From positions 460,561 through 524,560 of the forward strand of contig JAFLCG010000003.1 of NCBI GenBank assembly GCA_017303635.1: a stretch of DNA of 64,000 bases. The letters are read 5' to 3'. This stretch comes from Anaerolineae bacterium (GTDB lineage Bacteria > Chloroflexota > Anaerolineae > Aggregatilineales > Phototrophicaceae). Each line of letters starts with the position of its first letter. The stretch's first letter is position 1. The translations under genes and the position numbers were made by a program. This document shows positions 43,735-53,958 of this stretch, in pieces. The notes under the pieces are model-generated. The model was not told the origin of the DNA, did not search any database, and worked only from the letters and a program-made list of their open reading frames with translations.

Positions 43735-44370
43735 CGACTCGACAAAACTATCGAATATATTCTGATCGGAGCACAAACGAAGGGCCAGTTCCATTTGCTG
43801 TACGGGGCTGAAGGGACACAAGCGCTTTTCACCGGTCTGGCGACGCAAGTCATTTATGGAGGCTGCGATGCGGATACCGCCGAGTTCTACAGCAAGGCGA
43901 GTGGGATGGCGACAACTGATTCCAACCAGGACGACCCGAACAGCCACTTACGCCAACGTCCGCTGTTGACGGTGGATGAGGTTATCACGCCGCAGGTCGG
44001 CAACTGCACGATATTCGCTCGCTATGTCGAAGCAGGCTTTGCCACTCAGGTGGTATTGAATGCGCGTCTGACCCGCTTCTACGAACGCGAGGACTGGAAA
44101 GCGCGGTTAGCGCATTCAAAAGGTGCAGCGCCGCTTCTGCTGGAGCGAGGATTGGAACTTAAGCTTCAGTCGCCCGTTGAAGCTGCGATTCCGTCTGATG
44201 AACCATTGCCCTTGTTAGAGCGAGCAGCGGCTGTGGTCATGGACAAGATGGCGTTATTGGCGACTGACAAGGCCGGTGGCAAGGTCAAGACTGATAGTCT
44301 GAACGCAATGAAGGCCCGCCTTCAACAAAGGCGACAGGAGCCTCCAGCACGATTGGAGTTGAGCGCATGA
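43735..44370 (+). pseudogene. VirD4/TraG-like coupling protein, C-terminal fragment (copy 3)
   Basis: An uninterrupted frame reads RLDKTIEYILIGAQTKGQFH, then LYGAEGTQALFTGLATQV, GGCDADTAEFYSKASG and LRQRPLLTVDEVITPQVGNC. A start upstream at 43675 exists but lies inside the GntR gene tail, so translation is doubtful. The ATPase core is missing. Its TGA overlaps the ATG of the HU-like gene, so the pair was once coupled. Confidence 0.6.
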
Positions 44371-44669
44371 CACTGACCAAAAAGACGATGGTCCGCGAGA
44401 TCGGACGGCGCACCCGGCTGAAGAACCGAGATGTCCAGATGATGCTGGAGACACTCATTGCGGTGTGGACGGAGGAGTTGGCCGAAGGCAGTGGACGGAT
44501 CGAACTGGAAGGGTTCATGGTGCTGGAGGTTGACATTGTGACGCAATCGAATGCTTTCGGATTGACAGGTTGCCAAACTACTGAGGTTTCGCCGTATCAG
44601 CGTCTCCGAATGCGAACGAGTAAATATCTCCGAAGCTGCCTTAATCCAGACTTATCACTCGACGACTAG
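44367..44669 (+). CDS. HU/IHF-like DNA-binding protein, divergent C-terminus (copy 3)
   Basis: 100 residues. The N-terminal half matches the other copies (TLTKKTMVREIGRRTRLKNR, then LIAVWTEELAEGSGRIELEG). The second half differs but keeps an RLRMRTSKYLRSCL stretch that aligns with the C-terminal basic helix of copy 1. The frame is open and could be expressed. Function as a nucleoid or element-specific DNA-binding protein is inference. Confidence 0.55.
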   Translation: MTLTKKTMVREIGRRTRLKNRDVQMMLETLIAVWTEELAEGSGRIELEGFMVLEVDIVTQSNAFGLTGCQTTEVSPYQRLRMRTSKYLRSCLNPDLSLDD

Positions 44670-45341
44670 CCGGTAGCCTACACCGGGTTCTGTAATCAGC
44701 ATCTTCGGCAGTGCCGGATTATCCTCGAGCTTCTGACGAAGTTGCGCAAAGTAGACTCGCAGATAGTGCGTTTCGTGGACATACTCTGGTCCCCACACCG
44801 CGCGTAGTATCTGTTGATGCGTCAGCACTTTGCCTGTGTGCTGAATCATCAGGCGCAGGAGCGCATATTCGGTCGGGGTTAGCTTGACCGTTTCGCCGCG
44901 CAGCGTGACCAACCGTCGTGCTAGATCGACTGTTAGGTCTCCGCAGCGAAAGAGGGGCTCCTGTGCTTCTGATTGGGTGTGGCGGATGGCGACACGGATG
45001 CGTGCCAGCAGTTCGTCTGTGCTGAAGGGCTTTGTCAGATAATCATCCGCGCCTGTATCCAATGCCGCCACTTTGCCCTGGTCATCATCACGCACGGAAA
45101 GGATGATGACGGGTGTTGCCGTCCACTCGCGCAGTCGGCGCAGCACCTCCAGCCCATCCATATCCGGCAAACCCAGGTCGAGAATGATGATGTCTGGTCG
45201 ATGCTGTGCAGAACGGGTGATGCCTTCGCCCCCGGTCACAGCTTCGATGACATGATAACCGCTCGCCTCCAGGCTGATGCGCAGGAAACGGCGAATCTGT
45301 ACTTCGTCGTCGATCACCAGGATATGAACGCCTTCGCTCAC
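44655..45341 (-). CDS. kdpE: KdpE response regulator
   Basis: 228 residues. The OmpR-type receiver has D11, D12 and phosphoacceptor D55 (IIILDLGLPDMDGLEVL) and K104-region YLTKPFS. The winged helix contains LTPTEYALLRLMIQHTGKV and the C-terminal HYLRVYFAQLRQKLEDNP stretch, closely like KdpE. It overlaps kdpD by four bases and ends the kdpFABCDE operon. It activates kdp transcription under potassium limitation. Confidence 0.95.
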   Translation of the reverse strand: MSEGVHILVIDDEVQIRRFLRISLEASGYHVIEAVTGGEGITRSAQHRPDIIILDLGLPDMDGLEVLRRLREWTATPVIILSVRDDDQGKVAALDTGADDYLTKPFSTDELLARIRVAIRHTQSEAQEPLFRCGDLTVDLARRLVTLRGETVKLTPTEYALLRLMIQHTGKVLTHQQILRAVWGPEYVHETHYLRVYFAQLRQKLEDNPALPKMLITEPGVGYRLVVE

Positions 45342-48019
45342 AATGCAGCCTCCTTCACAGGCGGTGGTGCTGCCCCTAATGGCAGTTGGATGACGAAGCA
45401 GGCTCCGTGAGGAGTTCTGTTCTCAGCCTTCAGTGTCCCACCGTGCGCTTCGACTAGTCCGCGACTGATCGACAAGCCCAACCCGGTGCCACCGGTGGGC
45501 GTCCCAGGAACGCGGTGAAACTTATCGAAGATGCGTTCTATCTCTTCGTTAGGAATGCCGGGACCGTCATCCATTGCGCGGACACGCAGGTTGCCCTCGA
45601 TGACTCTTGCATCGAGATCGACCTGTGTCGTCGTCGGGGTGTAATTACGAATGTTGTCGAGAAGGTTGACGATCACCTGCTCAATGAGGACAAAATCCAT
45701 CTGCACCAGTGGTAGGTCAGGGGGGCAGTCGATCTGAAGGCGACGTTCACCCAGCGCGATTCCCATGCGCTGCACCGCCGCACCGAGCAAGTCACAAACA
45801 TCACACCACTCACGTTTGAGCATCAGCCGCCCACTCTCCAATCGTGACATATCGAGCAGGTTCTCGACGAGCCGATTCAACCGTTCGGCGGCGGTTAAGA
45901 TGTCCTGTGCCAGCGCCGCACGATTGCTGCTGTCACTGGCGGTAGCCAGATTGAGCAAACCGCTCGCTGCGCCGCTAATCGTTGCGATAGGGGTCCGCAG
46001 CTCATGCGAGATCGAATTGAGCAGCGCTGTGTACAGTCGCTCGCTCTCACGCAGCATGGTCGCCTGCTCCGCCGCCTGGTCGAGCATTTCGCGCTCGATA
46101 ACCAGCGCCACCTGATTGGTGAAGGTCTCCAGCAGCGCCTCCTGGTCAAAGGTCAGCCTTTCATCCTCGCGGAGGCGCAGCCCCAGGATGCCCACGCTGC
46201 CTGCCGATGTTCGAAGCGGCAGGTAGCGACCGGAAGCGGCGGGCAGCGTATCGGTATGCCGCCCTGCGGTACGCCCGTTCTCGAATGCCCACTGCGCCGC
46301 GCCCAGTTCGCGCTCGTCCATCGTCAATGTGCTGCTCGGATGTGGTGTCTGGCTCAATGCGTCGTCTTTCGCCAAGAGAATCGCAACATCGCCGTTAAAG
46401 ATGCGTCCGATCTGTGCCACAGCGCTGCGCAACACCGCATCCATATCGACGGCCGATGCGGTCTCATGCGCCAGCGTGTACAGCGCCATGTTTCGTTCGG
46501 CGTTATGACGCGCCTGCCGTTCCTGCGTGCGGATGCGTGCGGTCAGGTTACCCGCAAAGAGCGCGATGAAGAAGAAGAGGAGAAGGAGCAGTAAATCCTG
46601 CGCGCGAGAGATCTCGAACGTGAAGCGCGGCTCAATGAAGAGGAAGTTCCAGGCCAGTGCGCTGGTCGCTGCCGCTAGCACGGCGGGTCCGCGCCCCAGG
46701 TAGACGGCGATCAGCAGCACCGCCATGAGATAGATCAAACCGAGTAGCTCATAGCTGACAATATCGCTAATGATCAGATGTCCAAGCGTGACTGCGCCCA
46801 CTGCCGTTAGCGCGATCCCATACTGGGTTGGATTGGATGTTTGCCGGGTATCGAGATTGAAGAGCGGCGGACGTGTCGTCGTCGGATTGCCAGTTACCAC
46901 GAATACATCAATGCTGCCGCTGGCGCGCACGACCTTATCGACGGGCGATCCACCGCGCAGTGCATCCCGTAGCGGAGAGTGTACAGGTTTGCCCATGACG
47001 ATCTGGGCGGCGTTGCGTTGGCGGGCGACATTCAGCAGGGTTGCCGGGATGTCGTCGCCTGCAGTTGTGACAACCTCCGCCCCCAAATCGCGCGCTAGTT
47101 CGAGATTGTGCGTTAGGGTTACACGCTGCTCCGGCGTGAGCATGCCTGAAGTCTCGACATAGACCGCCAGCCAATCCGCTTCCAAATTGTATGCCATACG
47201 CCGCGTCCAGCGGATGAGTTGCTCCGAGAATGGGCTGGGACCAACCGCGACCAGCAGCCGCTCCCCAGATTTCCACGGTCCAGCGATGCGTTTAATCTGC
47301 ATGTAATTCTGAAGCTGGTGATCGACGCGCTCGGCGGTCAGACGCAGCGCCATCTCACGCAGCGCGGTCAGATTGCCGACACGGAAGAAGTTGTTTGCAG
47401 CCGTCTCCACTTTTTCCGGGACGTAGACCTTGCCCTCGGCGAGCCGTTTGCGCAGGTCTTCCGGCGACAGGTCGATCAGTTCGATTTCGTCTGCCAGGTC
47501 GATAATCGAGTCGGGCACGGTCTCATGGACGGTGATGCCGGTGATTTGGCGGACGGTATCGGCGCGGCTCTCGAAATGCTGGACGTTGATTGTCGTGTAG
47601 ACGTTGATGCCCGCTTCGAGAATTTCGACCACATCCTGATATCGCTTGGGATGCCGGACGCCCGGCACATTGGTATGCGCCAGTTCATCGACGAGGACAA
47701 GTTCCGGCTTCCGCTGGAGAATAGCGTCTAAGTCCATTTCCTCCAGCGTCGTCCCGCGATACTCGACCTTCTGGCGTGGGATGATCTCCAGTCTGTCGAG
47801 CAGCGACTCTGTCTCGGCGCGATTGTGCGTCTCGACATAGCCGACGACAACATTGACGCCTTCTGCTTTGCGCATGTGCGCCGCGTCGAGCATAGCGTAG
47901 GTCTTGCCAACGCCTGCCGCCATGCCAAAGAAAACCTTGAGTTTGCCGCGCCGCTGTCTCTGTTCCTGATCTTGTATCGCAGCAAGCAGCGCATCGGGAT
48001 CCGGACGGTTTTCGCTCAT
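45338..48019 (-). CDS. kdpD: KdpD sensor histidine kinase
   Basis: 893 residues from the ATG at 48019; the frame to 48148 has no KdpD homology and overlaps kdpC. The N-terminal KdpD domain has Walker A GMAAGVGKT and LVDELAHTN, with a universal stress-like domain (about 245-365). Four membrane segments (about 400-500), a GAF domain, the phosphoacceptor box SISHELRTPIATISG and an ATPase domain with DDGPGIPNEEIERIFDKF complete the family layout. It senses potassium or ionic stress and phosphorylates KdpE. Confidence 0.95.
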   Translation of the reverse strand: MSENRPDPDALLAAIQDQEQRQRRGKLKVFFGMAAGVGKTYAMLDAAHMRKAEGVNVVVGYVETHNRAETESLLDRLEIIPRQKVEYRGTTLEEMDLDAILQRKPELVLVDELAHTNVPGVRHPKRYQDVVEILEAGINVYTTINVQHFESRADTVRQITGITVHETVPDSIIDLADEIELIDLSPEDLRKRLAEGKVYVPEKVETAANNFFRVGNLTALREMALRLTAERVDHQLQNYMQIKRIAGPWKSGERLLVAVGPSPFSEQLIRWTRRMAYNLEADWLAVYVETSGMLTPEQRVTLTHNLELARDLGAEVVTTAGDDIPATLLNVARQRNAAQIVMGKPVHSPLRDALRGGSPVDKVVRASGSIDVFVVTGNPTTTRPPLFNLDTRQTSNPTQYGIALTAVGAVTLGHLIISDIVSYELLGLIYLMAVLLIAVYLGRGPAVLAAATSALAWNFLFIEPRFTFEISRAQDLLLLLLFFFIALFAGNLTARIRTQERQARHNAERNMALYTLAHETASAVDMDAVLRSAVAQIGRIFNGDVAILLAKDDALSQTPHPSSTLTMDERELGAAQWAFENGRTAGRHTDTLPAASGRYLPLRTSAGSVGILGLRLREDERLTFDQEALLETFTNQVALVIEREMLDQAAEQATMLRESERLYTALLNSISHELRTPIATISGAASGLLNLATASDSSNRAALAQDILTAAERLNRLVENLLDMSRLESGRLMLKREWCDVCDLLGAAVQRMGIALGERRLQIDCPPDLPLVQMDFVLIEQVIVNLLDNIRNYTPTTTQVDLDARVIEGNLRVRAMDDGPGIPNEEIERIFDKFHRVPGTPTGGTGLGLSISRGLVEAHGGTLKAENRTPHGACFVIQLPLGAAPPPVKEAAL

Positions 48020-48044
48020 AACTGTATACCTCAAGATCTGCCTA

Positions 48045-48611
48045 CTATTGTAGTCCGTCCAACGCGAGATTGAGCAGAAGCACGTTGACACGCGGCTGAC
48101 CGAGCAAGCCGATCTGTGGTGCTTCGATGGCACTATCGACCAGTGCATTGACCTGCTCGACCGTCAGCCCGCGCGCAGCTGCTACACGCGCCACCTGTAA
48201 CTGTGCCGCTACTGGCGATATATGCGGGTCAAGCCCGCTGCCCGATGCGAATAGCATGTCTGTTGGGATGACCGCATCTTCGGCCAGGTTGTGCGCCTCG
48301 CGGAAAGCAACCGCACGTTCTTCGACCACCTGTGCCAGGGTCGCATTGGTCGGCCCAAGATTGCTGCCGCTTGATGGTAGGGGGTTGTAGCCGATGACAG
48401 ATGGACGCGACCAGAAATACCGCGGGTCGCTGTTCATTTCCTGTCCGATGAGTGACGAGCCGACGACTGCGTCATCATGGATTTGCAGACTACCGTTCGC
48501 CTGCACCGGGAATACGACCTGTGCGGCGAGCGTGACCACCAGGGGATAAAGTATGCCGGTGAGGATCGTCAGAACGACGAGCATTCGCAGGGCAGTGAGA
48601 ATCGTTTTCAT
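48045..48611 (-). CDS. kdpC: KdpC potassium-transporting ATPase subunit
   Basis: 188 residues. An N-terminal membrane anchor (about 8-30) with ILYPLVVTLAAQVVFPVQANGS is followed by the family blocks GSSLIGQEMNSDPRYFWSRPS, then SGSNLGPTNATL, SGSGLDPHISPVAAQLQVAR and RVNVLLLNLALD. It stabilises the KdpFABC complex. Confidence 0.95.
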   Translation of the reverse strand: MKTILTALRMLVVLTILTGILYPLVVTLAAQVVFPVQANGSLQIHDDAVVGSSLIGQEMNSDPRYFWSRPSVIGYNPLPSSGSNLGPTNATLAQVVEERAVAFREAHNLAEDAVIPTDMLFASGSGLDPHISPVAAQLQVARVAAARGLTVEQVNALVDSAIEAPQIGLLGQPRVNVLLLNLALDGLQ

Positions 48612-48626
48612 GATGGTGCCTCGTTC

Positions 48627-50729
48627 CTATGCCAACCCAATGGCCGCGATAATCATGTCGATAACCTTAATTCCGACGAACGGTATAATCAGTCCCCCGA
48701 CACCGTAGATGAGCAGGTTGCGCTGCAAGACCTGCGCCGCCGCCATCGGCCTATAGTTCACGCCGCGCAGCGCCAGTGGGATGAGTGCGATGATGATCAG
48801 GGCATTAAAGATGGTTGCGCTCAGAATGGCACTCTGTGGCGAGTGCAGTGCCATGATGTTGAGCGCCGCCAGTGGACCCGCTTCACCTGTGTTGGCAGCG
48901 TAGAGCGCCCCGAACAACGCGGGCAGGATGGCGAAATACTTGGCGACATCGTTGGCGATGCTGAAGGTCGTCAGCGCGCCGCGTGTCATTAGGAGCTGCT
49001 TGCCGATCTCCACGACTTCGATCAGCTTGGTCGGATCACTATCGAGATCAACCATATTGCCGGCCTCACGTGCCGCCTGCGTGCCGGTGTTCATGGCCAC
49101 ACCGACATCCGCCTGCGCCAGGGCGGGGGCGTCGTTGGTGCCGTCACCCGTCATGGCGACGAGATGTCCGTCATCCTGCTCTTTGCGGATGCGTCTGAGC
49201 TTGTCCTCCGGTGTTGCCTGCGCCATGAAGTCATCGACACCTGCCTCGGCTGCAATGGCGGCGGCAGTCAGCGGGTTATCGCCTGTGATCATTATCGTGC
49301 GGATGCCCATTGAGCGAAGCTGCGAAAAGCGTTCCTTGATGCCACCTTTCACAATGTCCTTGAGTTCGATGACGCCGAGAATATCTGCATTCTCAGAGAC
49401 GACCAGTGGCGTGCCGCCATTCCTGGCGATTCCGTCCACAATTGCATTGACCTCGTTGGGCACGCGCCCGCCTCCTGCGATGATGTATTGCTTCACCGCG
49501 TCCGCCGCGCCCTTACGAATGCTGCGCGGCGCCTGTCCGTCATGGGCATGGAAATCGACGCCGCTCATACGCGTCTGTGCGGTGAAGGGGATGAACTCGG
49601 CTTTCAGGTCGGCGATTTCGCGTCCACGTAAACCAAACTTCTCCTTCGCCAGAACAACGACTGAACGCCCCTCCGGTGTTTCATCCGCCAGCGATGAAAG
49701 CTGTGCCGCATCCGCCAGGCGGTCGGGCGCGATGTTCGGGGCAGGATGGAACGTTGTCGCCATGCGATTGCCGAGTGTGATCGTACCGGTCTTATCGAGC
49801 AACAGGACATCGATATCGCCTGCTGCTTCGACCGCACGTCCGCTGGTCGCCAGCACATTGCGCTGGATCATGCGATCCATCCCGCTGATGCCGATGGCGC
49901 TCAAAAGCCCGCCAATGGTGGTCGGAATGAGGCAGACCAGTAGTGCGATCAACACGGGCAGCGTTGCGGTTGTCTGCGCGATGCCGCTCTCCACTTCGCC
50001 ATAGGCGGTGAACGCGCGCAGCGTCACGACCGCCAGCAGGAAGACAATCGTCAACCCGGAGAGCAGGATCGTGAGTGCGATTTCGTTTGGCGTCTTCTGC
50101 CGTTTTGCACCTTCGACTAAGGCGATCATGCGGTCGAGGAAGGTGCTACCCGGCTCTGACGTGATTTTGACCACTATGCGGTCGCTCAGCACGCGCGTGC
50201 CGCCTGTGACAGCGCTGCGGTCGCCACCGCTCTCGCGGATAACCGGGGCTGACTCGCCGGTGATGGCGCTCTCGTCCACGCTGGCGATGCCTTCGACCAC
50301 TTCGCCGTCGCCAGGAATTTGGTCGCCTGCCTCACAGACGACCAGATCGCCCAGCCGAAGATGTGACGCCGCGATGCGCTCTTCTCGATCACCGATGCGC
50401 TTGCGGGCGCTCATCTCTTTGCGTGCCTTACGGAGGCTATCCGCCTGCGCTTTGCCGCGTCCTTCGGCCATCGCTTCAGCAAAGTTGGCGAACAGCACGG
50501 TGAACCACAGCCAGAGCGTGATTTGCAGATTGAAACTGAATTCCGTGCCGCCGCCCGACAGCACATCACGAATGAGAATGGCGCTGGTCATGATCGCACC
50601 GACCTCGACTACGAACATGACCGGGTTCTTGAGTTGTTGTAATGGGTTCAACTTGCGCAGCGCATCCAGCAGCGCACGGCGCAGGATGGATGCCTCAAAC
50701 AGCGGGCGAGCCGATGATTGGTTCGACAT
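48627..50729 (-). CDS. kdpB: KdpB P-type potassium ATPase catalytic subunit
   Basis: 700 residues. The P-type phosphorylation motif is [16 protein letters not shown], the actuator loop [13 protein letters not shown], and the hinge [21 protein letters not shown]. Membrane segments match KdpB. It hydrolyses ATP to drive potassium uptake through KdpA. It lies 15 bases before kdpC and 9 bases after kdpA. Confidence 0.97.
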   Translation of the reverse strand: MSNQSSARPLFEASILRRALLDALRKLNPLQQLKNPVMFVVEVGAIMTSAILIRDVLSGGGTEFSFNLQITLWLWFTVLFANFAEAMAEGRGKAQADSLRKARKEMSARKRIGDREERIAASHLRLGDLVVCEAGDQIPGDGEVVEGIASVDESAITGESAPVIRESGGDRSAVTGGTRVLSDRIVVKITSEPGSTFLDRMIALVEGAKRQKTPNEIALTILLSGLTIVFLLAVVTLRAFTAYGEVESGIAQTTATLPVLIALLVCLIPTTIGGLLSAIGISGMDRMIQRNVLATSGRAVEAAGDIDVLLLDKTGTITLGNRMATTFHPAPNIAPDRLADAAQLSSLADETPEGRSVVVLAKEKFGLRGREIADLKAEFIPFTAQTRMSGVDFHAHDGQAPRSIRKGAADAVKQYIIAGGGRVPNEVNAIVDGIARNGGTPLVVSENADILGVIELKDIVKGGIKERFSQLRSMGIRTIMITGDNPLTAAAIAAEAGVDDFMAQATPEDKLRRIRKEQDDGHLVAMTGDGTNDAPALAQADVGVAMNTGTQAAREAGNMVDLDSDPTKLIEVVEIGKQLLMTRGALTTFSIANDVAKYFAILPALFGALYAANTGEAGPLAALNIMALHSPQSAILSATIFNALIIIALIPLALRGVNYRPMAAAQVLQRNLLIYGVGGLIIPFVGIKVIDMIIAAIGLA

Positions 50730-50738
50730 GATGCACCT

Positions 50739-52430
50739 CTAGAAGCTGCGACCGGCAGCCATGAGCAGATGTTCAACAATGGGACCCAGCGTTAGCGCCG
50801 GGAAGAAGGTCAGCGCGCCGACGATCAGGATGATAGCGATCAGTAGCCCGGCAAAGACCGCGCCATCAGTCGGGAATGTGCCGGGCGAGGGCGGGGCAGT
50901 CTTCTTGACAACCATACTGCCCGCAATTGCCAGCACTGGAATAATGACGCCGAAGCGCCCGACCCACATGGCGATGCCCAGCAGTAGATTGTAGAACGGT
51001 GTGTTGGCATTCAATCCGGCGAACGCGCTGCCGTTGTTATTCGATGCCGACGCGAAAGCGTAGAGGATTTCGCTGAAGCCGTGTGGACCTACGTTGGCGC
51101 GGCTGCTCAAGCCCGCCTCGGTGACAGAGGCAAGCGCCGTCATCAGTAGCACGGCGGCGCTGGGGAGCAGAATCGCCAGGATCGCCATCTGAATTTCGCG
51201 CGCTTCGATCTTTTTGCCCAGGTACTCTGGCGTGCGTCCGACCATCAGCCCGGCGATGAAGACCGTCATGATGACGAAAATCAACATGCCGTAAAGACCC
51301 GCGCCCACGCCGCCGAAGATGATCTCGCCAAGCAGTATGTTAAGCATGGCGATGCCCCCTGCCAGCGGTGTAAAGCTGCTCTGCATGGCGTTGACCGAGC
51401 CGTTTGAGGCGGCGGTGGTTGCTGCGCCCCACAGGATGCTGTTGGTGATCCCGAAGCGGACTTCTTTCCCTTCCAGCACCCCCGCCACACCAAAGACTGG
51501 ATTGCTGCTGTACTCCGAGACGAGCATGAGCGACAGACCGGTAATGAGCATGATGAGCATGGCAGCGAAGATCACCCATCCCTGCCGCTGCGAGCCGATC
51601 ATTCGCCCATAGGTGTTGGTCAGCGCCGCTGGGATGAGCAGAATGGCGAGCATTTGCAGGAAGTTGCTGAGCGGTGTTGGGTTTTCAAATGGATGCGCGC
51701 TGTTGACGTTGAAGAATCCACCACCATTGGTACCCAACTGCTTGATAGCGATCTGCGAGGCGGCGGGTCCCTGTGGCAGTGCCTGCGTCACACCAGTGAG
51801 TGTGGTGGCTTCAACAGGCGCGCTGAAGTTCTGCATAACACCCTGCGAGACCAGCACCAACGCCAGGATCAGCGACAGCGGCAGCAGTATATACATCGTC
51901 GACCGCACCAGATCGACCCAGAAGTTACCAATCGTATGCGCGGTGCGGCGTGCCAACCCGCGTATGAGCGCGCTGACGACGGCGATACCGGTCGCCGCGC
52001 TGACGAAGTTCTGCACTGCCAGCCCCAGCATCTGCGTGGCGTAGCTCAGGGTCGTCTCGCCCGCGTAGGACTGCCAGTTGGTGTTGGTCATGAAGCTGGT
52101 TGCCGTGTTAAATGCCAGCGTCGCTTCGACGGTGGGCAGTCCCGCTGGGTTCAGCGGCAGCACGCCCTGCGCCAATTGCAGCCCGAAGACGACGAAGAAG
52201 CCGAGGACGTTAAACACGACCAGCGCGACCGCATAGCCTCGCCAATCCTGCTCTTCGTCTGCTTTCACGCCTGTCAGACGATAGGTGATGACCTCGACTG
52301 GACGCAGGACAGGCGAGAGGAATGTGCGTTTGCCGGCAAAGATGCGTGCCATGAAGCCACCCAGCAGCGGTGTCAGGACGATGAGCAGCCCGAAATAAGC
52401 GACGAGTTGCAATAGTTCTAAAGGTGTCAT
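50739..52430 (-). CDS. kdpA: KdpA potassium-binding subunit
   Basis: 563 residues, normal length. Ten membrane segments and the selectivity-filter-like stretches TSFMTNTNWQSYAGE, QLGTNGGGFFNVNSAHPFENPTPL, and AASNGSVNAMQSSFTPLAGG are all recognisable. It carries potassium through the complex. Confidence 0.97.
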   Translation of the reverse strand: MTPLELLQLVAYFGLLIVLTPLLGGFMARIFAGKRTFLSPVLRPVEVITYRLTGVKADEEQDWRGYAVALVVFNVLGFFVVFGLQLAQGVLPLNPAGLPTVEATLAFNTATSFMTNTNWQSYAGETTLSYATQMLGLAVQNFVSAATGIAVVSALIRGLARRTAHTIGNFWVDLVRSTMYILLPLSLILALVLVSQGVMQNFSAPVEATTLTGVTQALPQGPAASQIAIKQLGTNGGGFFNVNSAHPFENPTPLSNFLQMLAILLIPAALTNTYGRMIGSQRQGWVIFAAMLIMLITGLSLMLVSEYSSNPVFGVAGVLEGKEVRFGITNSILWGAATTAASNGSVNAMQSSFTPLAGGIAMLNILLGEIIFGGVGAGLYGMLIFVIMTVFIAGLMVGRTPEYLGKKIEAREIQMAILAILLPSAAVLLMTALASVTEAGLSSRANVGPHGFSEILYAFASASNNNGSAFAGLNANTPFYNLLLGIAMWVGRFGVIIPVLAIAGSMVVKKTAPPSPGTFPTDGAVFAGLLIAIILIVGALTFFPALTLGPIVEHLLMAAGRSF

Positions 52431-52433
52431 CGG

Positions 52434-52523
52434 CTAGAACCTTTCAGGGTAGAGCATGGAATAGACAAGATAGATGAGTAGCAGAAACGCTAGCAGTCCG
52501 GCGATAACGAGTTCAAGGCTCAC
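52434..52523 (-). CDS. kdpF: KdpF small membrane subunit
   Basis: 29 residues, starting at a GTG (52523). It has a single hydrophobic helix (LVIAGLLAFLLLIYLVYSML) and ends YPERF, close to the usual RPERF ending of KdpF. A GAGGTTGAG stretch upstream may serve as ribosome site. It lies directly ahead of kdpA, as in other kdp operons, and stabilises the complex. Confidence 0.85.
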   Translation of the reverse strand: MSLELVIAGLLAFLLLIYLVYSMLYPERF

Positions 52524-52685
52524 GATGTGGCTCAACCTCAATGCAGGTTTTCGGATAGAGTGATTATCGCAGTGGCGAGGTCAGGAAGGTGTCAGAGTAT
52601 TTCGTTGGGACATCAAGAAATGATCAAGACAAAGTTTAGAGCAGCGACATGTGAGGCTGATGCTTGTGAAACTTACAGGATAATT

Positions 52686-53310
52686 CCGTCCAGAATAACC
52701 CTCATCGGAGCACTAACCAAAGGACAGTTCCACTTGCTGTAATGGGCTGAAGGGAGACAGGTGCTTTATACCGGTTTGGCGATCCTAGGTGATCTATGGC
52801 GGATGTGATGCAGATACCGCCGAGTCCTACAGCAAGGCGAGCGGTACAGCGACGACCGACGCCAATCAGGACGATCCGAACAGCCACTTACGCCAACGTC
52901 CGCTGCTCACGGTGGATGAAGTCATCACGCCGCAGGTAGGCAACTGCACGATATTCGCTCGCTATGTCGAAGTAGGCTTTGACACTCAGGTGGTGCTGAA
53001 TGCACGTCTGACCCGCTTCTACAAACGCGACGACTGGAAAGCGCGGTTAGCGCATTCAAAAGGTGTTGCGCCGCTCCTGCTGGAGCGAGGATTGGAACTC
53101 AATCTCCAGTCGCCCGTTGAAGCTGCGATTCCGTCTGATGAACCCTCGCCGCTGCTCGAGCGAGCAGCCGAAGCGGTGATGGAGAATGTGGCGGCGCTGG
53201 CAGCGACCAAGGCCGGTGGCAAGGTCAAGAGCGATAGTCTGAACGCAATGAAGGACCGCCTTCAGCAGAAGCGGCAGGAGCCCCCAGCACGACTGGAGTT
53301 GAGCGCATGA
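52686..53310 (+). pseudogene. VirD4/TraG-like coupling protein, C-terminal fragment (copy 4)
   Basis: LIGALTKGQFHLL is followed by a stop where other copies read YGAEG. The open remainder gives ASGTATTDANQDDPNSH, LRQRPLLTVDEVITPQVGNC and a C-terminal tail (173 residues from 52789). It is certainly non-functional as a coupling protein. Confidence 0.58.
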
Positions 53311-53475
53311 CCCTGACCAAAAAGACGATGATCCGAGAGATCGGACGGCGCACACGCTTGAAGAACCGAGATGTCCAGAGGATGCTGAAGACACTGATTG
53401 AAGTGTGGACGGAGGAGCTGATTGAAGGCAGTGGGCGGATTGAACTGGAAGGGTTATTCGTGATCGAGACCCAGC
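52686..53475 (+). repeat. TraG-C/HU repeat, copy 4
   Basis: The left part is diverged (an in-frame TAA at about 52740 and a frameshift near 52785). From 52790 the TraG-like frame is open to 53310, and an HU-like gene follows from 53307. It lies upstream of kdpF, on the opposite strand. The shared tail of copies 1 and 2 is lost. Confidence 0.78.
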
Positions 53476-53687
53476 AAGTTGACCGGGCGAGCGCACTGGA
53501 CATCTCCGATCAGGCAAAGCGCCACGTTACATCCGGCGTGTTTGGATGCGAGCCAGTCATAGCCTGCGGCAGCAGCTGCGGCTTACGCCTGACGAATCCA
53601 GTACACACCCGTTTCGGGATCACGGCGCATGACAAAAGCGTGCATGTCGGCGAGGAACCTGACAATGCTGGTGTAGTGCTTGCCTGA
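53307..53687 (+). CDS. HU-like N-terminal half fused to unrelated tail (copy 4)
   Basis: 126 residues. Residues 1-55 match the HU-like repeat gene (TLTKKTMIREIGRRTRLKNR, GRIELEGLFVIET). The remaining 70 residues match no copy and read across an opposite-strand fragment (53583-53759), so the C-terminus is probably random. It may not fold as HU. Confidence 0.4.
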   Translation: MTLTKKTMIREIGRRTRLKNRDVQRMLKTLIEVWTEELIEGSGRIELEGLFVIETQQVDRASALDISDQAKRHVTSGVFGCEPVIACGSSCGLRLTNPVHTRFGITAHDKSVHVGEEPDNAGVVLA

Positions 53688-53759
53688 CTGCCTGAGGCAA
53701 CTGGGCTTAAGCTTGTAGAAGCGTTCATAGAGACGCTGCGCCAATCGGCTGACGTTCAC
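53583..53759 (-). pseudogene. Unrecognised C-terminal protein fragment
   Basis: The minus-strand frame, continuing upstream to about 53790 without a good start, reads DETWVNVSRLAQRLYERFYK, then LRQSGKHYTSIVRFLADMHA and ends RRDPETGVYWIRQA. The composition and codon use look coding. The first GTG (53759) would give 58 residues. It may be the end of a gene disrupted by repeat copy 4. No family is recognised. Confidence 0.45.
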
Positions 53760-53958
53760 CCACGTTTCGTCCTGCGCCAGTAAGAAGTGATGTGCAGATT
53801 GTCACACATCATTGGTGGTGTAGTCAGGGATGGGGGCGGCTGTGCTTGTTCTTTGGCATCGATTTCGGCGCGATGCGCAGTACCTTCGTCGCATCCCGCT
53901 CGGTCATTATCTATTACTCAGCTCCAACACAGCGCGAGCCAATCACGAGGATATTCGT

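Larger units (their letters stand above)
43735..44669 (+). repeat. TraG-C/HU repeat, copy 3
   Basis: The left boundary is the shared CGACTCGACAA at 43735, 23 bases after the GntR stop. It contains the TraG-like fragment (43735-44370) and an HU-like gene (44367-44669), which runs 15 bases into the convergent kdpE gene. The shared tail of copies 1 and 2 is absent. Confidence 0.8.

Noticed and set aside
48926..50742. Long plus-strand frames opposite kdpB
   Set aside because: They are Ser/Ala/Arg-rich shadows of the conserved kdpB gene with no recognisable domains.
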